Position numbers and translations under genes: made by a program
Shown here: one piece after another, positions 32,977-42,246 of the stretch
Numbering within the stretch: position 1 is the first letter of the stretch
Layout: each line of letters opens with the position of its first letter
The notes under the pieces: generated by a model
Seen by the model: the letters and a program-made list of their open reading frames with translations, nothing else
Databases searched by the model: none
Told to the model about the DNA's origin: nothing
Source of the DNA: Candidatus Iainarchaeum sp.
Lineage (GTDB): Archaea > Iainarchaeota > Iainarchaeia > Iainarchaeales > VGJJ01
Direction of reading: 5' to 3'
Length of the DNA stretch: 64,000 bases
Assembly: GCA_016699555.1 (NCBI GenBank)
Contig: CP064981.1
Location: 186,001-250,000 of the forward strand

Positions 32977-35373
32977 ATGGCTATTATGCCCGGTTTGACC
33001 GAAACCCGATGGTCCAAGGAACTGGAACTGCCTATTGTCCAACAGTGGAAAGACGAATCAGCCTACAAATTCAAGCACAACCCCCAATTGCCCATTTTCT
33101 CGATCGACACGCCCCCACCCTACATCAATGCGCCCGTGCACATCGGGCATGCTTCCACGTACGTGATCATGGACATGTTCGCGCGCTACAAGCGCATGAC
33201 AGGACACAATGTCATTTTTCCTCTTGGAATGGACCGCAATGGATTGCCCATCGAAATGGCAGCCGAAAAGAAATACAACATCCGCTTGCACGAGACGCCA
33301 CGCGAAAAGTTTTTGGAATACTGCGCCCAAATGCTCAAAGAAGCGGGAACGCACAGCCTGCAGACATTCTTCCATGCGGGAATTGGTTTCAATGAATGGA
33401 AAGTGGGCGAAGAAATAGGACAAATGTATGAGACGGATTCCAAGGAATACCGTACGCTCACGCAAGACACGTTCATCGACTTATGGCATAAAGGACTGGT
33501 GTACGAAGCCAAACGCCTCAACAATTATTGTCCCGGCTGCCGCACGACGCTGAGCGATAGCGAAATCGAGAGAAAAGAAAAAGAAACATTCCTCAACGAG
33601 GTCGTTTTTGTCGAAACATCCACGAAAGAAAAACTCGTCATCGCCACGACGCGACCCGAACTGCTTTGTACTGCAGCAGTCATCATCTACAATCCCGCGG
33701 ACGAACGCTACCAGCACTTGAAAGACAAAAAGGCCATCGTTCCCGTCTATGGATTCGAAATCCCCATCATTCCCCACACGATGGCCGACCCCAACTTCGG
33801 AACAGGATTGGCTTACATGTCGCGTTCCGCCGGAGACACAGAGGCCATCCGCTTCTTGATCGAGCAAGGCATCGAAGCGCAAGGGTGCATCGATGAAACG
33901 GGAAGGATGACTGCAGAAGCAGGATTCTTGCAAGGACTCAAAACAAAAGAAGCACGCGAAAAGATCATCGAAAAGATAAGAGAAGAAGGCCTGCTGCACG
34001 CGCAGAAGAAAATCATGCACTCCGTTCCCATCTGCGAACGCAGCAAGGACCAGATCGAATTCATCTCCATGCCCGAGCTGTATGTGAAGCAGCTGCACGT
34101 GAAGGAAGAGATGAAGAAAATCGCGGACCAGGTCACATTCTACTCCCCCGAGTCCAAGCAGATTTTGACGGACTGGATCGCCAACGTCAAAATCGATTGG
34201 CCCATTTCGAGGAGACGCTATTACGGGACGGAAATCCCCCTTTGGTACTGCGGTAAATGCCATTACGCATTCGTCCCGCCCAAGGGAAAATACCACCAGC
34301 CCTGGAAAGACCCTTGCCCCATCGAAGAGTGTCCCGAATGCCATTCCACGGAATGGAAAGGCGAAACACGCGTCTTCGATACATGGTTCGACTCCTCCAA
34401 TTCCGCCGCCTATATCTTGGGAAAAGGAAGGAAGGACGACTTCTTCCTCAAGCACATGCCTTGTACCCTACGACCACAAGGAAAGGAAATCGTGCGGACG
34501 TGGTTGTACTATTCCTTGCTGAAGCACTATCTCTTGCACCACAAACCCTTGTTCGAGAATGCATTCATCCACAATCACATCTTGGACGGGAAAGGCATCA
34601 AGATGTCAAAGTCCTTGGGCAATGTCATCGATCCCGCTGAAATCCTGCAGAAATTCGGCGCAGAACCCTTTCGCTTATGGGTGGGAATGGAAGGGAACCT
34701 CTCGCGAACGGACCTCATGTGCAGCATGGAACGCATCGAAGGAGCGGGCAAAACCCTTACTAAATTCTGGAATGTAGCGCGCTTCGTCTCCGGCTTCAAG
34801 AACCCCGAAGGGCAAATCAAGCTATTGCCCGCCGACGAGTGGGTGTTGATGGAATTGTCCAAGCTCATCCAAACCTGCCGTGAAGGATTCGAGCGCTATG
34901 ATGTGTTCACTCCCTCCACGCAGCTGCGCTACTTCCTCTGGGAGACATTCGCATCCCATTACTTGGAACTCGTGAAGAACCGCGCGTACAATGAACAAGG
35001 CACCTTCTCCAGCGAAGAACAGAATGGCGCCCTCTACACGCTGCATTATTGCCTCGACACCCTGCTACAGCTGTACGCGCCCATCATTCCCATCTTCACA
35101 TCCTATCTCTACACGGCGCTGCATGAACAGGACGTGCATTTCACTTCCTATCCCGAGGCCGAGCATCAATTCACGGTCTTATTCTCTGCCGAAGACCTCA
35201 TGCAGGCCAACTCCGCGATTTGGAAAGCCAAAAAAGAGAAAGGGCTTTCCTTGAAAGCGCCCATCCGCAAAGCCCAGCTGCCGATTGCGCTCAAGGTCAT
35301 CGAAAAGGATCTCCAGATCGCGCACTCCATCGAGACCATCACGTATGGAAGCCATGTCGCGATCGAACTCTGA
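32977..35373 (+). CDS. valS: Valyl-tRNA synthetase
   Basis: 798 residues. A class I synthetase with IDTPPPYINAPVHIGHAS (HIGH) and GIKMSKSLGNVIDP (KMSKS). The editing domain with ATTRPELLCTAAVI is present, as are zinc-type cysteine pairs NYCPGC and WYCGKCH...CPECHS and the family loop PISRRRYYGTEIPLW. RTWLYYSLLKHYL and the DTWFDSSNS segment fit ValRS better than IleRS or LeuRS. The start has ATGs at 32977 and 32986. It stands alone with its own A/T-rich promoter region. Confidence 0.9.
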   Translation: MAIMPGLTETRWSKELELPIVQQWKDESAYKFKHNPQLPIFSIDTPPPYINAPVHIGHASTYVIMDMFARYKRMTGHNVIFPLGMDRNGLPIEMAAEKKYNIRLHETPREKFLEYCAQMLKEAGTHSLQTFFHAGIGFNEWKVGEEIGQMYETDSKEYRTLTQDTFIDLWHKGLVYEAKRLNNYCPGCRTTLSDSEIERKEKETFLNEVVFVETSTKEKLVIATTRPELLCTAAVIIYNPADERYQHLKDKKAIVPVYGFEIPIIPHTMADPNFGTGLAYMSRSAGDTEAIRFLIEQGIEAQGCIDETGRMTAEAGFLQGLKTKEAREKIIEKIREEGLLHAQKKIMHSVPICERSKDQIEFISMPELYVKQLHVKEEMKKIADQVTFYSPESKQILTDWIANVKIDWPISRRRYYGTEIPLWYCGKCHYAFVPPKGKYHQPWKDPCPIEECPECHSTEWKGETRVFDTWFDSSNSAAYILGKGRKDDFFLKHMPCTLRPQGKEIVRTWLYYSLLKHYLLHHKPLFENAFIHNHILDGKGIKMSKSLGNVIDPAEILQKFGAEPFRLWVGMEGNLSRTDLMCSMERIEGAGKTLTKFWNVARFVSGFKNPEGQIKLLPADEWVLMELSKLIQTCREGFERYDVFTPSTQLRYFLWETFASHYLELVKNRAYNEQGTFSSEEQNGALYTLHYCLDTLLQLYAPIIPIFTSYLYTALHEQDVHFTSYPEAEHQFTVLFSAEDLMQANSAIWKAKKEKGLSLKAPIRKAQLPIALKVIEKDLQIAHSIETITYGSHVAIEL

Positions 35374-35454
35374 ATGCCAGTAATCCCCATTTGATACCCC
35401 TGTTCGAAACCCTTCCCGAACGCATTTATATAGGATTTTTACCCGGTGCATGCT

Positions 35455-36006
35455 ATGACCACGCGCATATTTCCCATCTTCCTCGCGCTTGCCATCGTCT
35501 TGCTGTCCGGCTGCGTGCTGGGGAATGACCGTTTCGCCGTCGCCAATGAACTCGCAACCCTGCGCGAACAATATGTGCCTACTGGCTTGATCTCTCCGGC
35601 AACCGAACAGGCCAAACTCGACTACCGCCTCGGCCTCATCAAGCTACGGGCCAAGGTCAACTCCGTGGGAGAAGGCAAGCCGGCCTTACAGGCCTACTTG
35701 GACGCCAGCCTGGAATCCATCTCCATGCAAGAAGAAATGAACGAAGCCTTCTCGCTCCTCCAACGCGTACGCGCGGAGACGCTGAACTGCTCCGCCGGAA
35801 CGCCTGCCGATTTGGCCATGCAACAACTGCGCTCGGCACAATTGCGCAGCGAGTCGGTGCATGCCTCATTCGCGCTGGTCCAAAAAGACATCCCTCTCAC
35901 CAATGCGCTGGGAGCCGAGTACGTGACGAATGCCGCGGCGACCACTGAAAATATCTCCATTTCCGTCACCAACACCCTCGAGCAGATCCGACAGAACTGC
36001 ATCTGA
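35455..36006 (+). CDS. Putative lipoprotein, helical
   Basis: 183 residues. It has a signal peptide (TTRIFPIFLALAIVLLSGC) with an LSGC lipobox, then an almost fully helical mature domain with a central Cys and a C-terminal Cys. The ATG at 35455 is chosen because TTTATATA at 35425-35432 lies about 26 bases upstream; a GTG nine bases earlier is less likely. It precedes bud32 by 14 bases. Function is unknown. Confidence 0.75.
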   Translation: MTTRIFPIFLALAIVLLSGCVLGNDRFAVANELATLREQYVPTGLISPATEQAKLDYRLGLIKLRAKVNSVGEGKPALQAYLDASLESISMQEEMNEAFSLLQRVRAETLNCSAGTPADLAMQQLRSAQLRSESVHASFALVQKDIPLTNALGAEYVTNAAATTENISISVTNTLEQIRQNCI

Positions 36007-36020
36007 GCAGTGAAACCCAT

Positions 36021-36662
36021 ATGCGCGCGGCGACAACGATCCTCTCACGCGGTGCCGAAGCCACCATCGAGCAGCTCACCATATTCGGAAAGGAATGCAT
36101 CAAGAAAACACGCATCAAAAAAAGCTATCGCCATCCTTCGCTGGATGAAAAGCTCCGCAAAGAACGCATGTCGCATGAAGCCAAGATGCTGCATGCCGTA
36201 AAAGAATTGGGCGTTCGTGCGCCCCTGCTCTATGCGATCGACCACCATGAGATGGCCATCTACATGGAATACCTCGACGCCCCGCGCCTCAAACACGTAC
36301 TGCAATCCAAAACGAAAGGGAAGCTGCGCGAAGAGCTATGCGTGGAATTGGGAAAGCAAATCGCCACGCTGCATGCGCACGACATCGTGCATGGAGACCT
36401 TACTACGAGCAATGTGCTCGTGGATAAACTGAAAACCAAAAAGCCAGAACTGGTCTTCATCGATTTCGGATTGGCTTCAATCACGAGCAAACTCGAGGAT
36501 AAGGCTGTGGACCTGGTGAATCTCAAAAAGACATTCTCTGCGACGCATTCAGAATTGCCACGTGGATGGGAGCTCATCGTGCAGGGGTATCTTTCCAATA
36601 GCGGAAAAGAAGCCGTATTGAAGCAACTGAAAGAAGTGGAAGCGCGCATACGCTATGCGTGA
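36021..36662 (+). CDS. bud32: KEOPS complex kinase/ATPase Bud32
   Basis: 213 residues. A compact RIO/Bud32-type kinase that regulates Kae1 in t6A synthesis. It shows a glycine-poor N lobe with LSRGAEATIEQL, the invariant Lys in CIKKTRIKKSYRHP, the catalytic loop IVHGDLTTSNVL (HGDLTxxN) and the DFG-equivalent FIDFGLAS. The C-terminal basic tail ends in RIRYA. In many euryarchaea it is fused to Kae1; here the two genes are 12 kb apart. It follows a lipoprotein gene on the same strand. Confidence 0.95.
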   Translation: MRAATTILSRGAEATIEQLTIFGKECIKKTRIKKSYRHPSLDEKLRKERMSHEAKMLHAVKELGVRAPLLYAIDHHEMAIYMEYLDAPRLKHVLQSKTKGKLREELCVELGKQIATLHAHDIVHGDLTTSNVLVDKLKTKKPELVFIDFGLASITSKLEDKAVDLVNLKKTFSATHSELPRGWELIVQGYLSNSGKEAVLKQLKEVEARIRYA

Positions 36663-36663
36663 A

Positions 36664-37272
36664 TCAATCGTTAATTGTTGGCCTTTCCATTGAAGCTGCC
36701 ATTTTAAGCATCTGCGAGCCTAATTTATTTGACCACTTGCGGTAAAATTTAACGAATAACATAAAGCGTGTACGCCCTAATTCGTTTCTCAACTTGTCTT
36801 GAAGTTGTCGCAATCTCCCAGCACTCATCTGCTTGTCTGCATGAGGAACCATTCCCAAGAATTGCTGTTCCCAATAATAATTCTGAACAAACAAATCAAT
36901 AATTCTCGCGCGTCTTTCGGGATCATTAACCCCAATTGCGCGCAAAGCATTCTTGGAACAACGTCGTACAAAGCTTTCCATCACTTCCTTTCCAGCAGTC
37001 TCGTGATGACTTTGCATAATATTTTCAGCCGCCTTTGGGTCACGCAGAGTTCGTCCTAAAAACATTCCTTGTGGCGTTACCAGCAACACTTCCTCCTGCG
37101 GCAACTTGCTAACCTCTTTCACACCCTCCGCTTCAGCTCGCTTTATTCTTTGCGGTGTCACCCGTCCAAATGATTCTGCGTGTTTGATTGCGGGGCCTCT
37201 TACTGCGCGTACCCACACGCCTACGCGTTTTTTGATGCGGTTAGCCATTCTTTTGGCGGGTAGCTTTGCCAT
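36664..37272 (-). CDS. Basic helical protein, unknown
   Basis: 202 residues from the ATG at 37272; a GTG at 37284 is possible. It is strongly basic at the N terminus (KLPAKRMANRIKKRVGVWVRAVRG) and mostly helical in the second half (MSAGRLRQLQDKLRNELGRTRFMLFVKFYRKWSNKLG). Its base composition is clearly richer in A/T than the bud32 and S15 genes around it. It lies on the opposite strand, so recent acquisition is possible. Its end is one base from the bud32 stop. No known family was recognised. Confidence 0.6.
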   Translation of the reverse strand: MAKLPAKRMANRIKKRVGVWVRAVRGPAIKHAESFGRVTPQRIKRAEAEGVKEVSKLPQEEVLLVTPQGMFLGRTLRDPKAAENIMQSHHETAGKEVMESFVRRCSKNALRAIGVNDPERRARIIDLFVQNYYWEQQFLGMVPHADKQMSAGRLRQLQDKLRNELGRTRFMLFVKFYRKWSNKLGSQMLKMAASMERPTIND

Positions 37273-37329
37273 GCTAAAAAACACCTTTATGCCCCTTATA
37301 AGGCATTTTAGAGGGGGTTAGAAGCCTTA

Positions 37330-37467
37330 TTTATAAAGGTTTTTCAGCCGTTTTAGGTTATCTTGGTTCTAATCCCAAGCTAGTGCCGCTCCCAAACAGA
37401 CGGCGCCGGTACCGTTTTTCGCAAGAAAGCGGTTTTGTAAAAGCCTCAACAATGGAGTTGAACGAAT
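37330..37467 (+). promoter_or_regulatory. S15 promoter and structured leader
   Basis: TTTATAAAG at 37330-37338 is a strong TATA box. The leader of roughly 105 bases contains GTGCCGCTCCCAAAC (37383-37397) and GGCGCC. An imperfect hairpin with arms ACCGTTTTTC and GAAAGCGGT is also present. Long leaders are unusual in this window. Confidence 0.4.
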
Positions 37468-37875
37468 ATGGCTGAAGCCAAACGTACCCAGTGGGTGGAC
37501 TATAACCCCCAGGAAATTGAAGACTTAATCGTCAATCTCTCCAATCAAGGAATGGGCCCCGCCCAGATTGGAATGGCATTGCGCGACCAGTATGGCGTTC
37601 CAAACGTGAAAGCCATCACAAAAAAACGCGTGAACCAGATCTTGACGGAAAAGAAACTCGCATCCGATATCCCACGCGATCTCTTGAACTTGATTCGCCG
37701 CAGCGTGGCATTGCAGAAACACTTGCAACAGAATTCCAAGGACTTTTCTTCGAAGCGCGGATACCAATTGACCGTTTCAAAGATCCGCCGCTTAGTCGAC
37801 TACTATGTCACAAATGGCCAGCTGCCAGCCGATTGGCGCTACACGCCCGAAACCGCGGCGTTGTTGGTGAAGTGA
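37468..37875 (+). CDS. rps15: Ribosomal protein S15 (S13e type)
   Basis: 135 residues. The archaeal/eukaryotic form has an N-terminal extension (WVDYNPQEIEDLIVNLSNQGMGPAQIGMALRDQYGVPNVK) and the S15 core. The core shows LRRSVALQKHLQQN-type helices and SKRGYQLTVSKIRRLVDYYV. It binds the central domain of 16S rRNA. It is followed by S3ae after 15 bases. Confidence 0.95.
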   Translation: MAEAKRTQWVDYNPQEIEDLIVNLSNQGMGPAQIGMALRDQYGVPNVKAITKKRVNQILTEKKLASDIPRDLLNLIRRSVALQKHLQQNSKDFSSKRGYQLTVSKIRRLVDYYVTNGQLPADWRYTPETAALLVK

Positions 37876-37890
37876 TAGGGGGACGACACT

Positions 37891-38520
37891 ATGGCAAACA
37901 TCGAAATTGATTCAAAAGAAATGAAGGGAGCCGCAACGACAGCCGTCAAAAGCAAGCGCAAGGGCCCCGATAAATGGAAGAGCAAGAAGTGGTACAAAGT
38001 CATCGCTTCCAAGCACTTCAACAACATCGAATTGGCACAAACCCCCGGAATCGACGAAGAAGCCGTGATGGGACGCGTCGTCGCCGTCAATGCACGCGAC
38101 CTGACGGGGAACATCAAGAAGAACCAGCTCATGGTCCGCTTCCAAGTCAATGACGTCCAGGGATTGAATGCCAACACGTCCTTGCACTCCTTGCAGATTC
38201 AACCCTCTGCCACCAAGCGATTGGTGCGCCGCCGAAGCAGTAAAGTCGAAAGCGTCGACAACGTGGTCTGCAAAGACGGCACGCGCGTACGCATCAAAAG
38301 CATCGCCATGTGCGCCTACAAAGTGACGCGCGCCCAAGAAGCCGGGATCCGCGCCGCCATCAAGCAGGAAGTCGCACGCATCGCCAAGGACTTCACGTTC
38401 GAGGACTTGATCCACGACCTGGTCATCAGCGAAAGAGGAAACGAATTGATGGCAGTCGCCAAGAAAATCGTCCCCTTGAAGCGCGTGGACGTCGTCAAGG
38501 CCATCAAGCTGCGATCCTAA
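37891..38520 (+). CDS. rps3ae: Ribosomal protein S3ae (S1e)
   Basis: 209 residues. S3ae features are DKWKSKKWYKVIASKHFNNIELAQTPG, the RVVAVNARDLTGN motif and the C-terminal MAVAKKIVPLKRVDVVKAI. It is a 30S platform protein. S15 lies upstream, and the DUF92 gene starts 12 bases downstream, so co-transcription is likely. Confidence 0.95.
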   Translation: MANIEIDSKEMKGAATTAVKSKRKGPDKWKSKKWYKVIASKHFNNIELAQTPGIDEEAVMGRVVAVNARDLTGNIKKNQLMVRFQVNDVQGLNANTSLHSLQIQPSATKRLVRRRSSKVESVDNVVCKDGTRVRIKSIAMCAYKVTRAQEAGIRAAIKQEVARIAKDFTFEDLIHDLVISERGNELMAVAKKIVPLKRVDVVKAIKLRS

Positions 38521-38532
38521 TCCTCTCGAGGA

Positions 38533-39219
38533 ATGGAATCTATGCTGCAAATCTGGGAATGGGGTGTAGTAGGGGTCGTTCTCCTACTCATCGCCATCCT
38601 CTCGATCCGCAAAAATCTCCTGGATCTCATGGGAATCGTCATCGGATTCATTGTCAGTATTTTTGTTGCTGAAAAAGGCGGACTCGGAAGTTTTTTCGCC
38701 ATCATCGTCTTTTTCTTGGTCGGCGAAGCCATTACGCGCTATACGCGTAAAATCCACCAGCGCAAAACACACGAAAGACGTTCTACTGTGAATATTATTG
38801 GGAACATCGGTCCCGCCCTAATCGCACTCGCATTCAACCCCGTGCTGTTCAACGTGGCATTCTTCGGATCGCTCGCTGCAGCATTTGGGGATACACTCTC
38901 GAGCGAAATAGGCGTTCTATCCAAGGAACGACCATTGCTCATCACCACACTCAAACCCGCCAATGCAGGAGAAGACGGCGCGGTCTCGCTGCTCGGGTTT
39001 ATGGCTGCAGCAGTTGGCGGGTTGTTGTTTGGAATTATTGCATTTATCGTTTCACAAAACTGGATCTGGATCCCCATCATGCTCTTAGCAGGTGTTGTAG
39101 GGAGCGCGGTTGACAGCTATATCGGTGCGACATTGCAGAAGGATGGATTCACGGACAATAACTCCACCAACTTCTTAGCTGCATTGATTGTAGGGATCAT
39201 TTTCGCGTTGTTGTTCTGA
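38533..39219 (+). CDS. DUF92/TMEM19-family membrane protein
   Basis: 228 residues with about six membrane helices. The DUF92 motifs are visible: ALAFNPVLFNVAFFGSLAAAFGDTLSSEIGVLSKERPLLIT, then a KPANAGEDGAVSLLGFMAAAVGG loop corresponding to the usual KPVPxGTxGGVS, and DSYIGATLQ. Plant and bacterial relatives act in phytol or prenyl phosphate metabolism. Here a prenyl kinase-like role in lipid salvage is only inferred. Confidence 0.85.
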   Translation: MESMLQIWEWGVVGVVLLLIAILSIRKNLLDLMGIVIGFIVSIFVAEKGGLGSFFAIIVFFLVGEAITRYTRKIHQRKTHERRSTVNIIGNIGPALIALAFNPVLFNVAFFGSLAAAFGDTLSSEIGVLSKERPLLITTLKPANAGEDGAVSLLGFMAAAVGGLLFGIIAFIVSQNWIWIPIMLLAGVVGSAVDSYIGATLQKDGFTDNNSTNFLAALIVGIIFALLF

Positions 39220-39222
39220 CTT

Positions 39223-40296
39223 TCAGCGTTCGCGATGCTTCTTGATTATTTTTACCGTCCCGGTCGTTGCATTCACTTCAATCCGGTCGCCATCTCTCAA
39301 CACTTTTGTGGCTATCCTAGTCCCAATCACGCAAGGAATTCCTAACTCTCTCGCAATAATGGCTGCGTGAGAGATAATGCCTCCTTCTTCGGTTACAATG
39401 GCGCCAGCCTTTCGGCAGGCCAGTATCAATTCCGGGCCCGTGGAGCCCGAAACAAGGACATCCCCTTTTTGCATTTCTCTGATTGCTTTCGCGTGATTGA
39501 TGCGCGTGTCCGAAGGGATGACCTTGGCAATTCCAGCATAGAAACCCCTATTGCCCGTTTGGCCTTGGAGGGCGTGTTGGTTGGGAGTGATATGATAGAG
39601 TCGTCCGAACAACAACCGCGCTTCTGTGCCCGTTATGTCTTTCCACTTGGAAAACTTTCCCTTGATGACTGGATTGCGCTCGGGGATGCTGATATTCTTG
39701 CCTTCTAGGAGAGAAATGATTTCTTTGAAGTAGTATTCCTTTGTGCGGTGGGGAAGTAGCATTCGTTGATCGATCTCTTTCTCGAATTTCCGTAATACCA
39801 AATAAATCCGATTGATCCATTTTCGTTGCAAATATTTTAGCTTCCCCATTGCAACAGTATTTCGATCCATGGAGGCGGTGTTTCCGATTGCGTCTGTACA
39901 AAAATACTCGGTCCAAAAATAACAATCCCACAACTTGATGACTGCTTTGGTTGCGTTCTTGTAAGCGCGCAGAAGTTCTTTGCGTGAAAGCGTGGAAAAA
40001 TCTTGTTTCCGCACCCATTGGATGGTTTGCTCAAAGGCCTTGATGCAACGGTGCACCTTCTTTTCATATGCGGCGAAGCTGCGGTAATGCTTGATCGCTT
40101 GCTGCGATGCCCTTTCTCTTTCTTCCTTCGAGATGAACAAGTAATGCGTGCCGTCCTGATAATACCAAATAAAATCACGCCCTCGGCCATAACTCCCATC
40201 CACATAGAGCGAACAGTAATGGTGGGATAATCCCCCAAACTCCCAGAGAAAGTCATAATTCCGCGGAGAGATGGACGGGTAATCCGAATAGGGCAT
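39223..40296 (-). CDS. Phosphohistidine swivelling-domain protein without ATP-grasp domain
   Basis: 357 residues. The last 90 (GIAKVIPSDTRINHAKAIREMQ and following) are the mobile domain of PEP synthase/PPDK. They carry the catalytic His in EGGIISHAAIIARELGIPCVIGT and the terminal DGDRIEVNATTGTVKII. The first 265 residues are helical and Tyr/Trp/Arg-rich with no ATP-binding motif. They may match the middle segment of the 672-residue neighbour, which would be the substrate-binding part. It lies 81 bases downstream of the wHTH-fused paralogue on the same strand. It could accept phosphate from the ATP-grasp neighbour; this is inference. Confidence 0.8.
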   Translation of the reverse strand: MPYSDYPSISPRNYDFLWEFGGLSHHYCSLYVDGSYGRGRDFIWYYQDGTHYLFISKEERERASQQAIKHYRSFAAYEKKVHRCIKAFEQTIQWVRKQDFSTLSRKELLRAYKNATKAVIKLWDCYFWTEYFCTDAIGNTASMDRNTVAMGKLKYLQRKWINRIYLVLRKFEKEIDQRMLLPHRTKEYYFKEIISLLEGKNISIPERNPVIKGKFSKWKDITGTEARLLFGRLYHITPNQHALQGQTGNRGFYAGIAKVIPSDTRINHAKAIREMQKGDVLVSGSTGPELILACRKAGAIVTEEGGIISHAAIIARELGIPCVIGTRIATKVLRDGDRIEVNATTGTVKIIKKHRER

Positions 40297-40377
40297 TATG
40301 CCATCATCAGCTTCTCCTTTTTATCCTTCAATGATTGGCTAATTCCATGGAGTTCATTTGTATTGTGTTAGGCAATT

Positions 40378-42153
40378 TTACCTTCTCAATATTTTTACTC
40401 GACCATGGGATGCATTCACTTCGATTAAATCGCCGTCTTTAAGCACTTTCGTGGCCTTATTCGTGCCGATAATGCAAGGGATTCCAAGCTCCCGTGATAC
40501 GATGGCGGCATGGCATGTAATACCGCCTTGATCTGTTACGATTGCCGCGGCCTTGCGGATGGCGGGCATCAGGTCGGGCATTGTTGCATAGGAAACGAGA
40601 ACATCTCCCTGTTGCATTTTTTTGATATCGTCCGTGGTGTTGATGATCTTCACCACTCCCTTTGTGAGTCCCGGACATGCGCAGTTTCCATATATTTCGT
40701 CCACCTCTACTGTATTTTCATGTTCAAATGGTAATCCGCGAATGAACTGTTTCGCTTTCTCGCCTTGAACGATAATGGTTTCCGTTTCAGTGGTGTAATA
40801 CACCATTGCCTGCATGCGCTGCTGCAAAACATCCGAAGAGGGGATGCCTTGTGCGAACTCCTGGTGCATCACGAAACGCATCTGGTCAAGACTTCGATCG
40901 AAGCGCTTGCCCAGTTCTGTCAATAATTTGTCTGCAGCAGAGAACCACAAGAATAACGTATCTTTGCGTAAGGCGCGTAACCATGTATTGCGGCGGAAAG
41001 CACTGAAGAAGAGCAATTCTTTTGGATTAAGCCCTAGTTCTGCCTCGATTTTGGCGATTTCTTTCTTGAGCTTCAGCCTCTTTTCCTTTTCCTGATGCAA
41101 GAGCTTTACCGGGTCAACTTTTTGTTTGATTAAACCTGAAAGTATGGACAAATATTCATGATGGGAATTCCCCGGGCCTCCAGTCCCATAGGTAAGGTGT
41201 CCAAACTTGGATGTGTGCAACATTATTTTTGCAAGGATCGGTTCGTTGTGCAGCGCCGCTTCAATATGATCCTCGTCCAATTCAAATTTTTTCTTCAACG
41301 TGGTGTTTTCGGCGATCTCTTGCAGTATTTCCAAAAGGCCTTCCTGATCCAATTGCGATTTCGATAACTGTGTGGGAGTAACTAATAATGAAAATGCTTC
41401 CACGGATTTTCTATCTAATTTCTTTGCTTGGATTTTCTCTTCGATGAGCGCGACTAATGGATTGGTCCACCCTTCTCCCACAATGTCTGCGTTCTGTATC
41501 CATCCCCAGCGAAAAAGATTGCTGGAATCGTTGTTATATTGCATGAACAGCGACACTAGTTTCTTTGTCGGAAGCTTATTGATGTCCATGGTTTTGATTG
41601 AAATGGCATTCTTCTCGAGATCTGCGATCAATTTCTCAATCGTATCGGAAACTCCATTCAGTCGTGCAGGATCTGTCCATAGTAACTCATATGCCCGCTT
41701 CCCATATTCCATGCGTTCACTCTTTTTGATTGCATGCAAATAAGTACGATTCTCATTGGACTGGAAGAAGGCCGTAAAATTATTTACTCCAATATACTCT
41801 TTTACAAGAGGAACGATGTGCGCATAATCAGCACACTCCCATTGGTATGGGAAATAACCATTCGGTAAGCGCTCGAGCTCTGTGAACAAATCTTGTTCAT
41901 TCACATTAGACATGAATTGCTTCAATGCGCTTGCATGCACGTTTTGAGCAAAACGATAAACCGTTTTTCCTTCTTCTGCGTATCCCTCAATCAATTGCAT
42001 CTGTTGCAGGTCTTTCAATTCGCGCGTGATACCTGCTAAATCCAACCCTTTTGCCTTAGATAATTCAGAAGCCGTTAGGCCACCTGGGGTTAGAGCTAAT
42101 TCTTCCAATACGGCAGCACGACGCTGGGAATTGAATAACTTTGAAAGATTCAT
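40378..42153 (-). CDS. Winged-helix protein fused to a phosphohistidine swivelling domain
   Basis: 591 residues. An N-terminal winged helix lies at about residues 5-75 (RRAAVLEELALTPGGLTASELSKAKGLDLAGITRELKDLQ). A helical middle of about 400 residues includes LGLNPKELLFFSAFRRNTWLRAL, as in RPH/PPS-like proteins. The C-terminal mobile domain keeps the catalytic His in QGGITCHAAIVSRELGIPCIIGT. No ATP-grasp domain is present. A DNA-binding domain on a phosphohistidine domain suggests a transcription factor controlled by phosphorylation, or by the substrate of the middle domain. The perfect palindrome at 42193-42209, 40 bases upstream, is a likely operator. Confidence 0.85.
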   Translation of the reverse strand: MNLSKLFNSQRRAAVLEELALTPGGLTASELSKAKGLDLAGITRELKDLQQMQLIEGYAEEGKTVYRFAQNVHASALKQFMSNVNEQDLFTELERLPNGYFPYQWECADYAHIVPLVKEYIGVNNFTAFFQSNENRTYLHAIKKSERMEYGKRAYELLWTDPARLNGVSDTIEKLIADLEKNAISIKTMDINKLPTKKLVSLFMQYNNDSSNLFRWGWIQNADIVGEGWTNPLVALIEEKIQAKKLDRKSVEAFSLLVTPTQLSKSQLDQEGLLEILQEIAENTTLKKKFELDEDHIEAALHNEPILAKIMLHTSKFGHLTYGTGGPGNSHHEYLSILSGLIKQKVDPVKLLHQEKEKRLKLKKEIAKIEAELGLNPKELLFFSAFRRNTWLRALRKDTLFLWFSAADKLLTELGKRFDRSLDQMRFVMHQEFAQGIPSSDVLQQRMQAMVYYTTETETIIVQGEKAKQFIRGLPFEHENTVEVDEIYGNCACPGLTKGVVKIINTTDDIKKMQQGDVLVSYATMPDLMPAIRKAAAIVTDQGGITCHAAIVSRELGIPCIIGTNKATKVLKDGDLIEVNASHGRVKILRR

Positions 42154-42192
42154 TGTACTGAAAATCCTGCTAAATGTTAATAAAACAATGTT

Positions 42193-42209
42193 GTTGTCTA
42201 AAAGACAAC
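42193..42209. promoter_or_regulatory. Perfect palindrome in the divergent phosphohistidine-gene promoter
   Basis: GTTGTCTAAAAGACAAC is a 17-base perfect inverted repeat (arms GTTGTCT and AGACAAC, centre AAA). It lies in the 93-base gap between the wHTH-fused gene and the ATP-grasp gene. It is the natural candidate site for the winged-helix protein. Confidence 0.65.
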
Positions 42210-42246
42210 TAGAACCTTCTTATTTTGATGGATTCCAATAGAATTT

